Source: a virus. From it: a stretch of 31,577 bases of DNA. Position 1 is the stretch's first letter. The number at the start of each line of letters is the position of its first letter. The notes under the pieces were generated by a model. That model was given only the letters and a program-made list of their open reading frames with translations. It did no database searches and was not told the DNA's origin. The stretch is from IMG/VR virus record IMGVR_UViG_3300027708_000223, positions 1 to 31,577 of that record; one strand, 5' to 3'. The translations under genes were made by a program, and so were the position numbers. Below are positions 5,801-10,805 of the stretch, in pieces.

Positions 5801-5886
5801 GTCGTAAAGTGTTGCAGCATAAGCACTTACGCTTCGCGGGGCGGGCCGGACTTGTCGTAAGTCCTTACTGGTGAAGGAGATACGTC
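5801..5886. repeat. Four-arm palindromic element, copy 7 of 12
   Basis: GTAAAGTGTT / AAGCACTTAC, core CTTCGCGGGGCGGGCCGG, GTAAGTCCTT / AAGGAGATAC. The last 12 codons of the membrane peptide 5865-5945 lie in its right end. Confidence 0.9.
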
Positions 5887-5945
5887 ATAGTGCAGCCAAT
5901 TACAAAACACACCCCCCACAATATGTAGTCACTCGATTTCATCAT
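5865..5945 (-). CDS. 26-residue membrane peptide
   Basis: MMKSSDYILWGVCFVIGCTM continuing TYLLHQ is a single hydrophobic helix. GGAGG stands 5 bases before the ATG, one of the strongest ribosome sites here. The start lies within the end of the upstream peptide gene. A longer frame through this area (from 6053) lacks a ribosome site and I discard it. Confidence 0.6.
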   Translation of the reverse strand: MMKSSDYILWGVCFVIGCTMTYLLHQ

Positions 5946-6039
5946 TTTCCTCCATATACATGATATGTGACATACTAGTAGAGAGTAAGATACCGACAAT
6001 ATAACCAAAAGCAACGCTAATAAAATCAAATTGATACAT
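5929..6039 (-). CDS. 36-residue membrane peptide with acidic tail
   Basis: MYQFDFISVAFGYIVGILLS, then TSMSHIMYMEENDEIE. One helix and an acidic C-terminus. GGAG lies about 8 bases before ATG 6039. Overlaps the next peptide gene by 17 bases in another frame. Such paired one-helix phage peptides can act in lysis timing or superinfection exclusion; nothing here decides. Confidence 0.6.
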   Translation of the reverse strand: MYQFDFISVAFGYIVGILLSTSMSHIMYMEENDEIE

Positions 6040-6067
6040 CCCTGTATCTCCATTTTGGTTTAAGGGG

Positions 6068-6256
6068 TCAATCCCCATATCCTACCCAGAACTCATCACC
6101 ATTTTCGTCTTTCATAAGAGAGAAGCCCCTAGACTTCATTCTCTCATATTCGGCAAGTCTCTGCCAGACTTCCCTTACAATAGAAAGGAAATATACAAAA
6201 CCCAAAACAAAAAGCATAGCCCCCATCCAAACCCACACCAGAATAAAACCATTCAT
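6068..6256 (-). CDS. Single-pass membrane protein (62 aa)
   Basis: Starts at ATG 6256 (MNGFILVWVWMGAMLFVLGF) with GGAGG 7 bases upstream. Residues about 2-26 are hydrophobic, then a charged segment REVWQRLAEYERMKSRGFSL and an acidic end. Topology probably N-out, C-in. Third from last in a four-gene unit with two further membrane peptides. Confidence 0.7.
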   Translation of the reverse strand: MNGFILVWVWMGAMLFVLGFVYFLSIVREVWQRLAEYERMKSRGFSLMKDENGDEFWVGYGD

Positions 6257-6258
6257 GT

Positions 6259-6480
6259 TCAAGCCTCCACCGTGTTAGCAACATGGATCATGTTTTCGCA
6301 CTGGTCAAGATAGCACGAACGATATTCGGTCAGGCCGATTTTCACAATCATCATCTTTCCCTTGGGCTTATCCAAAACCCTACGAACTTCACCACGATAG
6401 TTCTCGCCCTTATAATCAAACTCCACCCAATCATACCGCTTGATATAGTCTATCATACATTCCTCTTGGTTACTGGTCAT
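6259..6480 (-). CDS. SH3-like small protein (73 aa, or 65 aa from 6456)
   Basis: The core WVEFDYKGENYRGEVRRVLD followed by KPKGKMMIVKIGLTEYRSCY has the short-strand pattern of an SH3/KOW-like barrel. Two starts are possible: ATG 6480 (MTSNQEEC) with AGGAAAG close upstream, and ATG 6456 (MIDYIKRY) with AGAGGA at better spacing. First gene of a unit followed by three membrane peptides. Function unknown. Confidence 0.7.
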   Translation of the reverse strand: MTSNQEECMIDYIKRYDWVEFDYKGENYRGEVRRVLDKPKGKMMIVKIGLTEYRSCYLDQCENMIHVANTVEA

Positions 6481-6502
6481 CTTTCCTATATCTATTATCG
6501 AC

Positions 6503-6531
6503 ATTCTACACTGCAAAACTTTAGTTGTCAA
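6503..6531 (-). promoter_or_regulatory. Sigma70-type promoter P11, downstream CGATAATA
   Basis: TTGACA (6531-6526), 17 bp, TAGAAT (6508-6503). GTCGATAATAG follows the -10 (6493-6500), so it would cover the transcription start. Confidence 0.8.
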
Positions 6532-6593
6532 CCTTACAAGGCCCACAGGGTTCGCTGACTAGTCTGACTAGGCCACGTTTCGACCCGACAGGG

Positions 6594-6776
6594 TTAGCTG
6601 GAACTAGCCAGAGACAAAGACTCCGCACGATACCGACGGAGCAATTCTGTGGCAAGATAGGAAATATGCTGTTTTCTCAGTTCGATCATTTCAGGATCAG
6701 TATCCCTAGTGAGCCGGACTTGCTCAAGCCACAGATTATCTTGCAAAACCCTAGTGGAAAATTCTTCCATTTTCAT
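6594..6776 (-). CDS. Small helical protein (60 aa)
   Basis: MKMEEFSTRVLQDNLWLEQV, then RLTRDTDPEMIELRKQHISY and a Ser-rich end. Mostly helix, no family recognised. The standard ACAAGAAAGAGAGA leader precedes ATG 6776. The 60 bases between its stop and P11 hold imperfect inverted repeats (e.g. GGTTAG ... CTAGCC at 6588-6605) but no four-arm element. Confidence 0.7.
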   Translation of the reverse strand: MKMEEFSTRVLQDNLWLEQVRLTRDTDPEMIELRKQHISYLATELLRRYRAESLSLASSS

Positions 6777-6796
6777 TCTCTCTTTCTTGTCTTATC

Positions 6797-6825
6797 ATTC
6801 TACTATTATTATCGTCATTTGTCAA
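6797..6825 (-). promoter_or_regulatory. Sigma70-type promoter P12 with CGATAATA spacer
   Basis: TTGACA (6825-6820), 17 bp with GACGATAATAATAG, TAGAAT (6802-6797). Confidence 0.85.
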
Positions 6826-6847
6826 TAGCTTAGGCCAGAAAAACTTT

Positions 6848-6865
6848 CCTTACAATGTCGTAAGG
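6848..6865. repeat. Short palindrome CCTTAC-N6-GTAAGG
   Basis: Loop AATGTC, 22 bases upstream of the P12 -35 box. Confidence 0.8.
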
Positions 6866-6879
6866 TTTGGATAGGAAGT

Positions 6880-6895
6880 TTGGCACAGCATTTGC
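6880..6895 (+). promoter_or_regulatory. Sigma54-type -24/-12 sequence before element copy 8
   Basis: TTGGCAC (6880-6886), AGCAT, TTGC (6892-6895). Predicted start about 6907, in the first arm of the element. Confidence 0.6.
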
Positions 6896-6901
6896 TATGT
6901 T

Positions 6902-6985
6902 GTTGTAAGTCGTTATCTCATAAGCACTTACGTCAAACGCGGCCCGCCCGCCGTGTCGTAAGTCCTTATGCAGTAAGCACTTAGG
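6902..6985. repeat. Four-arm palindromic element, copy 8 of 12
   Basis: GTAAGTCGTT / AAGCACTTAC, core ACGCGGCCCGCCCGCCG, GTAAGTCCTT / TAAGCACTTA. Overlaps the stop of 6981-7166. Confidence 0.85.
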
Positions 6986-7166
6986 AGTTACTCTGGCGAT
7001 TGCCTATAATTTCAGCAGCAATGCTTTGAATCAAGGCATCTTTCACTGGGGGATTGGTCACACATTCTTCCGTGAGTCTTTCACACAGGGAGCATGACGC
7101 ATCCATCATTTCCAGAGCGCCTTGCAATCCAAGGTCCATCCAAATCTTTTCCATCGGTGAGAACAT
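6981..7166 (-). CDS. Small protein, unknown function (61 aa)
   Basis: MFSPMEKIWMDLGLQGALEM then MDASCSLCERLTEECV. Helical with a CSLC pair and a third Cys. GAAAGG lies about 10 bases before ATG 7166. Follows 7179-7430 by 12 bases. Its stop lies in element copy 8. Confidence 0.65.
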   Translation of the reverse strand: MFSPMEKIWMDLGLQGALEMMDASCSLCERLTEECVTNPPVKDALIQSIAAEIIGNRQSNS

Positions 7167-7178
7167 TTGTTCAGCCTT

Positions 7179-7430
7179 TCAATTCCATCCAAAGTTTTGC
7201 TCAAGAAACGGACCAAACACAATACCATCATCCACCCAGCACTCATTAGGATTAGGTGTGATCGTTACGATTTCTGATCTGCGTCCATCACGGTTCACAG
7301 GAACATCGAACCGGACACGATACATAGCTTCTCTATAGTCATTGGCTGGGATAATATCCACCACAACAGCCCACGCAAGATCAGCACCAATCCTAGAACC
7401 AATTTGAACCCTGTCACCAATCTGAATCAT
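7179..7430 (-). CDS. SH3/KOW-like protein (83 aa)
   Basis: Starts at ATG 7430 (MIQIGDRVQIGSRIGADLAW). The GDRVQI...AVVVDI...YRVRFD pattern is typical of small SH3-like barrels that bind nucleic acid or protein. The conserved leader ACAAGAAAGAGAGA precedes it, and reading through it gives the spurious longer ORF. Related in pattern to 8583-8765 and 8824-8994. Confidence 0.75.
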   Translation of the reverse strand: MIQIGDRVQIGSRIGADLAWAVVVDIIPANDYREAMYRVRFDVPVNRDGRRSEIVTITPNPNECWVDDGIVFGPFLEQNFGWN

Positions 7431-7455
7431 TCTATTCTCTCTTTCTTGTGTTTGT

Positions 7456-7484
7456 ATTGTAGTGATTTGGCAGATGATCGTCAA
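7456..7484 (-). promoter_or_regulatory. Sigma70-type promoter P13
   Basis: TTGACG (7484-7479), 17 bp, TACAAT (7461-7456). A perfect CCCCC/GGGGG hairpin containing the stop codon of the upstream gene directly abuts the -35 box. Confidence 0.75.
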
Positions 7485-7501
7485 CCCCCACTATACGGGG
7501 G
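7485..7501 (-). terminator. Stop-codon hairpin CCCCC-N7-GGGGG
   Basis: Five G:C pairs around GTATAGT, which holds the TAG stop of 7491-7715. No T-run follows, so this is not a classic terminator. It may protect the mRNA 3' end or insulate P13. Confidence 0.5.
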
Positions 7502-7715
7502 TCGGATGCGACCGATAATACTTCGCCCACAATTCATCGATCACGAACTGGACAACACGATCATGCGAACCACGGCAGACGTAGTATCCCATGTGAATGT
7601 CGAACAGAGCAAACGATCCATCCTCTTTCGGATGAAACGTGAACCCACACTTGTAAGCGTAGGCATTGATTTTACCCTTGACAGTCGAACTTTTCGGAGG
7701 CTTTCTCATTTTCAT
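7491..7715 (-). CDS. Small basic protein, unknown function (74 aa)
   Basis: Start at ATG 7715 (MKMRKPPKSSTVKGKINAYA), with AGAAGG just upstream. Continues YKCGFTFHPKEDGSFALFDI and HDRVVQFVIDELWAKYY: beta strands then a C-terminal helix. The upstream extension is leader sequence. No family recognised. Confidence 0.7.
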   Translation of the reverse strand: MKMRKPPKSSTVKGKINAYAYKCGFTFHPKEDGSFALFDIHMGYYVCRGSHDRVVQFVIDELWAKYYRSHPTPV

Positions 7716-7737
7716 TCCTTCTCTTTCTTGTCTCATC

Positions 7738-7766
7738 ATTATACAAGTATTATCGTCAAATGTCAA
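7738..7766 (-). promoter_or_regulatory. Sigma70-type promoter P14 with CGATAATA spacer
   Basis: TTGACA (7766-7761), 17 bp with GACGATAATAC, TATAAT (7743-7738). Full consensus. Confidence 0.9.
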
Positions 7767-7788
7767 TAGGGTAGACCAGAAAAAGTTT

Positions 7789-7806
7789 CCTTGCAATGCT
7801 GTAAGG
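7789..7806. repeat. Short palindrome CCTTGC-N6-GTAAGG
   Basis: One wobble-type change from the family consensus, loop AATGCT. Confidence 0.75.
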
Positions 7807-7821
7807 TATTTCTAACATGAT

Positions 7822-7837
7822 TTGGCACAGCATTTGC
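7822..7837 (+). promoter_or_regulatory. Sigma54-type -24/-12 sequence before element copy 9
   Basis: TTGGCAC (7822-7828), AGCAT, TTGC (7834-7837). Predicted start about 7849, in the first arm. Same spacing as copy 8. Confidence 0.6.
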
Positions 7838-7843
7838 TATGTC

Positions 7844-7929
7844 GTCGTAAGTCATTGTTGCATAAGCACTTACGTCGAGCCGGGGCGGCCCGCCTTGCCC
7901 TAAGTCCTTTAGTAGCAAGGGTTTACGTC
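7844..7929. repeat. Four-arm palindromic element, copy 9 of 12
   Basis: GTAAGTCATT / AAGCACTTAC, core CCGGGGCGGCCCGCC, CTAAGTCCTT / AAGGGTTTAC. 45 bases separate it from the stop of 7974-8300. Confidence 0.85.
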
Positions 7930-7973
7930 AAGTTTTGCGTTTACTGTATATCTGTTTACTAGTGTACAGTCGT

Positions 7974-8300
7974 TCATTCTTCCCCCTTGAAGCTGAACGG
8001 ACTGATTTCCAGATGAGCAACCGCAGCATACTGTTTTGCGAGTTCTTCTTTGCGTTCAGTAGAACCCGGCTTGCCCACTGGCACGATCATGGTATCCTCG
8101 CTACCGATCATCCGCGGGTCAACCTTTTCCATCTTGCTCTTGCCCATATTCTTCAAGGCAGTTCGATTGAACTTCAGAACCTTTTCCACTTGAATCATCT
8201 CACCATCAATGTCTTTCACTTCAGTCGGAATCGCCATACCAAGAAAGCACAGACGAGCTTGACGCTTGGCAGCTTGAATGATGGGAAACTTGGTTTTCAT
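7974..8300 (-). CDS. Basic protein, unknown function (108 aa)
   Basis: Starts at ATG 8300 (MKTKFPIIQAAKRQARLCFL) after an AGAGAGAAAAG leader. Then GMAIPTEVKDIDGEMIQVEK, VLKFNRTALKNMGKSKMEKV and an acidic C-terminus. Two beta-rich stretches and Lys-rich loops. One of the larger early proteins. No family recognised. Confidence 0.75.
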   Translation of the reverse strand: MKTKFPIIQAAKRQARLCFLGMAIPTEVKDIDGEMIQVEKVLKFNRTALKNMGKSKMEKVDPRMIGSEDTMIVPVGKPGSTERKEELAKQYAAVAHLEISPFSFKGEE

Positions 8301-8340
8301 TTTCTTTTCTCTCTTAGGTCTATCGTTCTCTTGTGTGTGC

Positions 8341-8369
8341 ATTATACCAAACCGATTTTATGCTGTCAA
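8341..8369 (-). promoter_or_regulatory. Sigma70-type promoter P15
   Basis: TTGACA (8369-8364), 17 bp, TATAAT (8346-8341). The spacer lacks CGATAATA. An 8-bp palindrome overlaps the upstream edge of the -35 box. Confidence 0.85.
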
Positions 8370-8389
8370 CCTTACAATTTCGTAAGGTT
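8368..8389. repeat. Palindrome AACCTTAC-N6-GTAAGGTT at P15
   Basis: Longest member of the CCTTAC/GTAAGG family: 8-bp arms, loop AATTTC. It shares two bases with the -35 box and one with the stop of 8389-8586, so it may be operator, hairpin or both. Confidence 0.75.
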
Positions 8390-8586
8390 CAGTCATAGGG
8401 GTAGTGGGGAGTCTCATCCCTCTCAGGTAGGGGAAAGGTTTCAGTATTGAAAGCCCAAGGTAGAATATCATCCACTGGTATTCCACTTTTTATACTAGCC
8501 TTACGCCTGGCCTCCATCCAATCGTTGCCGAAAAACATTCCGATATATTCGTGAGTGTCGATTCGATGAAAAGTGAAAACACTCAT
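8389..8586 (-). CDS. Small EAxRKA-type phage protein (65 aa)
   Basis: Start at ATG 8586 (MSVFTFHRIDTHEYIGMFFG), then NDWMEARRKASIKSGI and PVDDILPWAF. Strands followed by the EARRKA helix match 3981-4169. ATGA overlap with 8583-8765 and GGAAGG upstream indicate coupling. Function unknown. Confidence 0.75.
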   Translation of the reverse strand: MSVFTFHRIDTHEYIGMFFGNDWMEARRKASIKSGIPVDDILPWAFNTETFPLPERDETPHYPYD

Positions 8587-8765
8587 TTTGACACCTTCCA
8601 CGGATGGCCGTAGGCATCGGTTGCGGGAGACATTTCGCTTTCGCAAAAATCCCAGTGCTGCCCACCGAGCATCCTAACCGTCCACACATTTCCCTCATCA
8701 TAGTGATAGGAAACAATCTTTCCAACCGACCCATTCACCACAACCTTATCACCAATCTCGTACAT
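8583..8765 (-). CDS. SH3/KOW-like protein (60 aa)
   Basis: Start at ATG 8765 (MYEIGDKVVVNGSVGKIVSY), then WTVRMLGGQHWDFCESEMSP. GDKVVVNGSVGKIV...WTVRM is a compact SH3-like pattern. The conserved ACAAGAAAGAGAGAA leader precedes it. Paired by overlap with an EAxRKA protein. Confidence 0.75.
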   Translation of the reverse strand: MYEIGDKVVVNGSVGKIVSYHYDEGNVWTVRMLGGQHWDFCESEMSPATDAYGHPWKVSK

Positions 8766-8790
8766 TCTTTTCTCTCTTTCTTGTGTTGTT

Positions 8791-8819
8791 ATTCTAGACA
8801 ATTTTTTATCTTTTGTCAA
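8791..8819 (-). promoter_or_regulatory. Sigma70-type promoter P16
   Basis: TTGACA (8819-8814), 17 bp, TAGAAT (8796-8791). Confidence 0.85.
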
Positions 8820-8833
8820 CCCCTCATTTGGGG
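8820..8833 (-). terminator. Stop-codon hairpin CCCC-N6-GGGG
   Basis: Four G:C pairs whose loop and first pair hold the TGA of 8824-8994, directly abutting the -35 of P16. Same design as 7485-7501, different sequence. No T-run. Confidence 0.45.
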
Positions 8834-8994
8834 TACAGGGTAGCGTGGGATATCATATCACTCAGGGTATACCACTCACCATACCCATACTGGCCAGAGA
8901 GCAGAATCCGATAGTTTTTCCCGATGATCTGCTGAACCGTACCATACCCACACGACATTTCGACCACATCACCCACATTGATCTTGTTCTTCAT
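8824..8994 (-). CDS. SH3/KOW-like protein (56 aa)
   Basis: MKNKINVGDVVEMSCGYGTV is followed by QQIIGKNYRILLSGQYGYGE and WYTLSDMI. VGDVVEM..GYGTVQQI..NYRILL is a clear SH3-like pattern, similar to 8583-8765. AAGGGAGAAAAGAG precedes ATG 8994. Single-gene unit. The TGA lies inside a G:C hairpin. Confidence 0.75.
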   Translation of the reverse strand: MKNKINVGDVVEMSCGYGTVQQIIGKNYRILLSGQYGYGEWYTLSDMISHATLYPK

Positions 8995-9022
8995 CTCTTT
9001 TCTCCCTTATTCTTATATCGAC

Positions 9023-9051
9023 ATTATACCATACTCATCTTGAGCCTGCAA
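9023..9051 (-). promoter_or_regulatory. Sigma70-type promoter P17, weak -35, downstream CGATATA
   Basis: TTGCAG (9051-9046), 17 bp, TATAAT (9028-9023), then GTCGATATAAG. Confidence 0.7.
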
Positions 9052-9062
9052 GAGGAAAGTTT

Positions 9063-9080
9063 CCTTACAATACCGTAAGG
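9063..9080. repeat. Short palindrome CCTTAC-N6-GTAAGG
   Basis: Loop AATACC, 2 bases before element copy 10. Confidence 0.8.
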
Positions 9081-9082
9081 TT

Positions 9083-9168
9083 GTCGTAAAGTCTTATGAG
9101 CAAAGGACTTACGTCAAGCCCGGCCCGCCCGCCTTGCCCTAAGTGCTTTAGGGACAAGGACTTACGTC
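9083..9168. repeat. Four-arm palindromic element, copy 10 of 12
   Basis: GTAAAGTCTT / AAGGACTTAC, core GCCCGGCCCGCCCGCC, CTAAGTGCTT / AAGGACTTAC. The right end meets the TAG of 9168-9485. Confidence 0.9.
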
Positions 9169-9485
9169 TAGTAAATTAGGTTGTTATCGGCCACCACCAC
9201 CCCATCCTCGTACTCATCCCCACTTTCGAGGTACCACTGTCCCTTGCGTTGGTACACCCGTACAGGCGAATACTGATTGATTCTATCCTTAGTCGTAGGA
9301 GTATGCCAACCCCCACTATTAAGGGTAGCACTATTGTCGGGATGAATCTTCACAACATAGGTGCTATGCAGCATGATCCCTACGCTACCATCAGGAAGAA
9401 TTTCCGCATAGGTGTTGTTGCCAACCTTACGAGAGTTTTTCTTGGTCTTACCATGTACCATCTTGATAGCTTCAAAGTGTGTCAT
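9168..9485 (-). CDS. Conserved-looking phage protein, LNSGGWHT family (105 aa)
   Basis: The middle reads GSVGIMLHSTYVVKIHPDNS then ATLNSGGWHTPTTKDRINQY, with a lysine-rich N-terminal stretch KTKKNSRKVGNNTYAEI. I recognise the NTYA...LHxT.I/VV...LNSGGWxTxTTKxRIN pattern from many phage and plasmid proteins of unknown function. A GAAAGG stretch stands 9 bases before ATG 9485. Confidence 0.8.
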   Translation of the reverse strand: MTHFEAIKMVHGKTKKNSRKVGNNTYAEILPDGSVGIMLHSTYVVKIHPDNSATLNSGGWHTPTTKDRINQYSPVRVYQRKGQWYLESGDEYEDGVVVADNNLIY

Positions 9486-9496
9486 CTGAGAACCTT

Positions 9497-9628
9497 TCAG
9501 TAGTTGTAGTTGTCGTTGTCGTGCAGGATGGAGTGGATAGCGTTACCCACCTGTCCAACGGTATAGGAAATGAAACCAGCAAAACCAATCAGGGCAAACA
9601 GCTGAACGTATTCGATAGGCGTAATCAT
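9497..9628 (-). CDS. 43-residue membrane peptide
   Basis: MITPIEYVQLFALIGFAGFI then SYTVGQVGNAIHSILHDNDN. One hydrophobic helix (residues about 8-25), then a short amphipathic and Asn/Tyr-rich tail. The leader has ACAAGAAAGAGAGACTCC. First gene of its unit. Confidence 0.65.
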   Translation of the reverse strand: MITPIEYVQLFALIGFAGFISYTVGQVGNAIHSILHDNDNYNY

Positions 9629-9655
9629 TTAGGAGTCTCTCTTTCTTGTTTGTCT

Positions 9656-9685
9656 ATTATACAGTATCGGTTAGGTGCTTGTCAA
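9656..9685 (-). promoter_or_regulatory. Sigma70-type promoter P18
   Basis: TTGACA (9685-9680), 18 bp with CCGATACTG next to the -10, TATAAT (9661-9656). Confidence 0.8.
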
Positions 9686-9712
9686 CTCTTGAACCTTGCA
9701 ATGTCGTAAGGT

Positions 9713-9982
9713 TCAGGCAAAATCCTCTTCACCAAAGAAATCATCGAGCCATTGGTCATCGGTCTCGATATGATCCTCAGCATCCCCCATAATAGGGTCC
9801 CAACCTTCCCCATCGTCAAGGCCCGGAATGTAGTCTGCTTCATCTTCCGGAATGTCCTCGACCACACCACACCATTCCTTGCAATCCATGCAAATCCCGA
9901 TCTTATCCTTACCTTCACCGGTCTCGAAAGCACAACCAGCACCACAGCAATCAGAAACCAGATCGTAATTCAGATTTTCCAT
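9713..9982 (-). CDS. Acidic zinc-binding-type protein (89 aa)
   Basis: Start at ATG 9982 (MENLNYDLVSDCCGAGCAFE) with AGAGG upstream. CC, C, CMDCKEWCG give a plausible zinc site. From residue about 43 the chain is very acidic (EDIPEDEADYIPGLDDGEG, ETDDQWLDDFFGEED). A longer upstream frame crosses promoter 10025-10052 and element-side sequence, so it is discarded. Confidence 0.7.
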   Translation of the reverse strand: MENLNYDLVSDCCGAGCAFETGEGKDKIGICMDCKEWCGVVEDIPEDEADYIPGLDDGEGWDPIMGDAEDHIETDDQWLDDFFGEEDFA

Positions 9983-10024
9983 TTTCTTATCCTCTTTTCT
10001 TTCTCTCTTACTTGTTATATCGAC

Positions 10025-10052
10025 ATTATACAGAGTATTCTTTAGCTTGCAA
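10025..10052 (-). promoter_or_regulatory. Sigma70-type promoter P19, weak -35, downstream CGATATA
   Basis: TTGCAA (10052-10047), 16 bp, TATAAT (10030-10025), then GTCGATATAACAAG. Confidence 0.65.
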
Positions 10053-10063
10053 GAGAAAAGTTT

Positions 10064-10081
10064 CCTTACATTTTCGTAAGG
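10064..10081. repeat. Short palindrome CCTTAC-N6-GTAAGG
   Basis: Loop ATTTTC. Confidence 0.8.
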
Positions 10082-10088
10082 TTCGCAG

Positions 10089-10105
10089 TGCAAATACTGT
10101 GCCAA
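10089..10105 (-). promoter_or_regulatory. Sigma54-type -24/-12 sequence facing left
   Basis: On the - strand TTGGCAC (10105-10099), AGTAT, TTGC (10093-10090). The only copy facing left. Its start would fall at the palindrome 10064-10081, upstream of P19. Confidence 0.45.
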
Positions 10106-10107
10106 TT

Positions 10108-10193
10108 GACGTAAGTCGTTACCCCACAAGCACTTACATCAAACCGGGGCCGCCCGCCTCGCCGTAAGTCCTTTACGGTCAAGGCTTTACGTC
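10108..10193. repeat. Four-arm palindromic element, copy 11 of 12
   Basis: GTAAGTCGTT / AAGCACTTAC, core ACCGGGGCCGCCCGCC, GTAAGTCCTT / AAGGCTTTAC. Arms 2 and 3 pair 9 of 10. Confidence 0.9.
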
Positions 10194-10412
10194 TCAAGAT
10201 GCGTGAATGAACACTTGTTCACTTGCTGTACGGTTGGTCACCGTTACGATCCAATTCTTTCCACTACCATCTTCACGCATGATGCCATTGATCAGGCCCA
10301 CATGAGCATTGCCCTTTGGGTCAATCACACAGTGATACTTGCCAGCTCGCATAGCAGAAAAAATCTTGTCAAGGTTGTTCATCATGACTTTGTAACCAGT
10401 TTCAAAAAGCAT
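10194..10412 (-). CDS. Conserved-looking phage protein (72 aa)
   Basis: MLFETGYKVMMNNLDKIFSA then MRAGKYHCVIDPKGNAHVGL and GSGKNWIVTVTNR. The AGKYxCxIDxxG..xVGLI..I.REDGSGxNWIVTV pattern looks like a conserved phage family without known function. AAGGG stands 6 bases before ATG 10412. The stop is in element copy 11. Confidence 0.75.
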   Translation of the reverse strand: MLFETGYKVMMNNLDKIFSAMRAGKYHCVIDPKGNAHVGLINGIMREDGSGKNWIVTVTNRTASEQVFIHAS

Positions 10413-10442
10413 CTTGTCCCTTTTCTTTCTTGTGTTGATCCT

Positions 10443-10472
10443 ATTATACAGTATCGGCTATTCCGTTGTCAA
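10443..10472 (-). promoter_or_regulatory. Sigma70-type promoter P20
   Basis: TTGACA (10472-10467), 18 bp with CCGATACTG next to the -10, TATAAT (10448-10443). Confidence 0.8.
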
Positions 10473-10476
10473 TACC

Positions 10477-10716
10477 TTAGTAGTAAAGAAAATCTTCCAG
10501 AATGTTTCCGTCCTGGTCAACGGTGATTCCCTCACCCTCATCACCCATCGGGAAAAACTCTCCAATGTGGAAAGTACCATCGGAAAGCTCGTTGGTCAGA
10601 GCCTCAGCGAGCAACTCACCGCCGATACGAGCAATTCCAACCAAGGTATCGGGGCTGGTCGAATCAGCACCATAGAGGAAGTTGTCGAGTTCGTTTCGGT
10701 TGTTGATGGTGATCAT
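10477..10716 (-). CDS. Acidic protein, unknown function (79 aa)
   Basis: Start at ATG 10716 (MITINNRNELDNFLYGADST), then GIARIGGELLAEALTNELSD and the acidic GDEGEGITVDQDGNILEDFL. Mixed alpha/beta with a central amphipathic helix. Single-gene unit. No family recognised. Confidence 0.7.
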   Translation of the reverse strand: MITINNRNELDNFLYGADSTSPDTLVGIARIGGELLAEALTNELSDGTFHIGEFFPMGDEGEGITVDQDGNILEDFLYY

Positions 10717-10756
10717 TTTCTTGTCCTCTTGTTGTCTCTTGTTCTCTTGTGCTTTC

Positions 10757-10784
10757 ATTATACAGTATTTATCGACGCTTTCAA
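10757..10784 (-). promoter_or_regulatory. Sigma70-type promoter P21
   Basis: TTGAAA (10784-10779), 16 bp with CGATAAATACTG, TATAAT (10762-10757). Rightmost promoter of the early array. Confidence 0.7.
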
Positions 10785-10805
10785 GAGAAATCTTTGGAAT
10801 TTTTG

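Noticed and set aside
5865-6053. Single 62-aa membrane protein from ATG 6053
   Set aside because: No ribosome site at 6053. Two separate starts (6039 and 5945) in different frames each have one, so I call two peptides.
6532-6593. A thirteenth element between P11 and 6594-6776
   Set aside because: Some inverted repeats, but no GTAAGTSCTT arms and no GC core.
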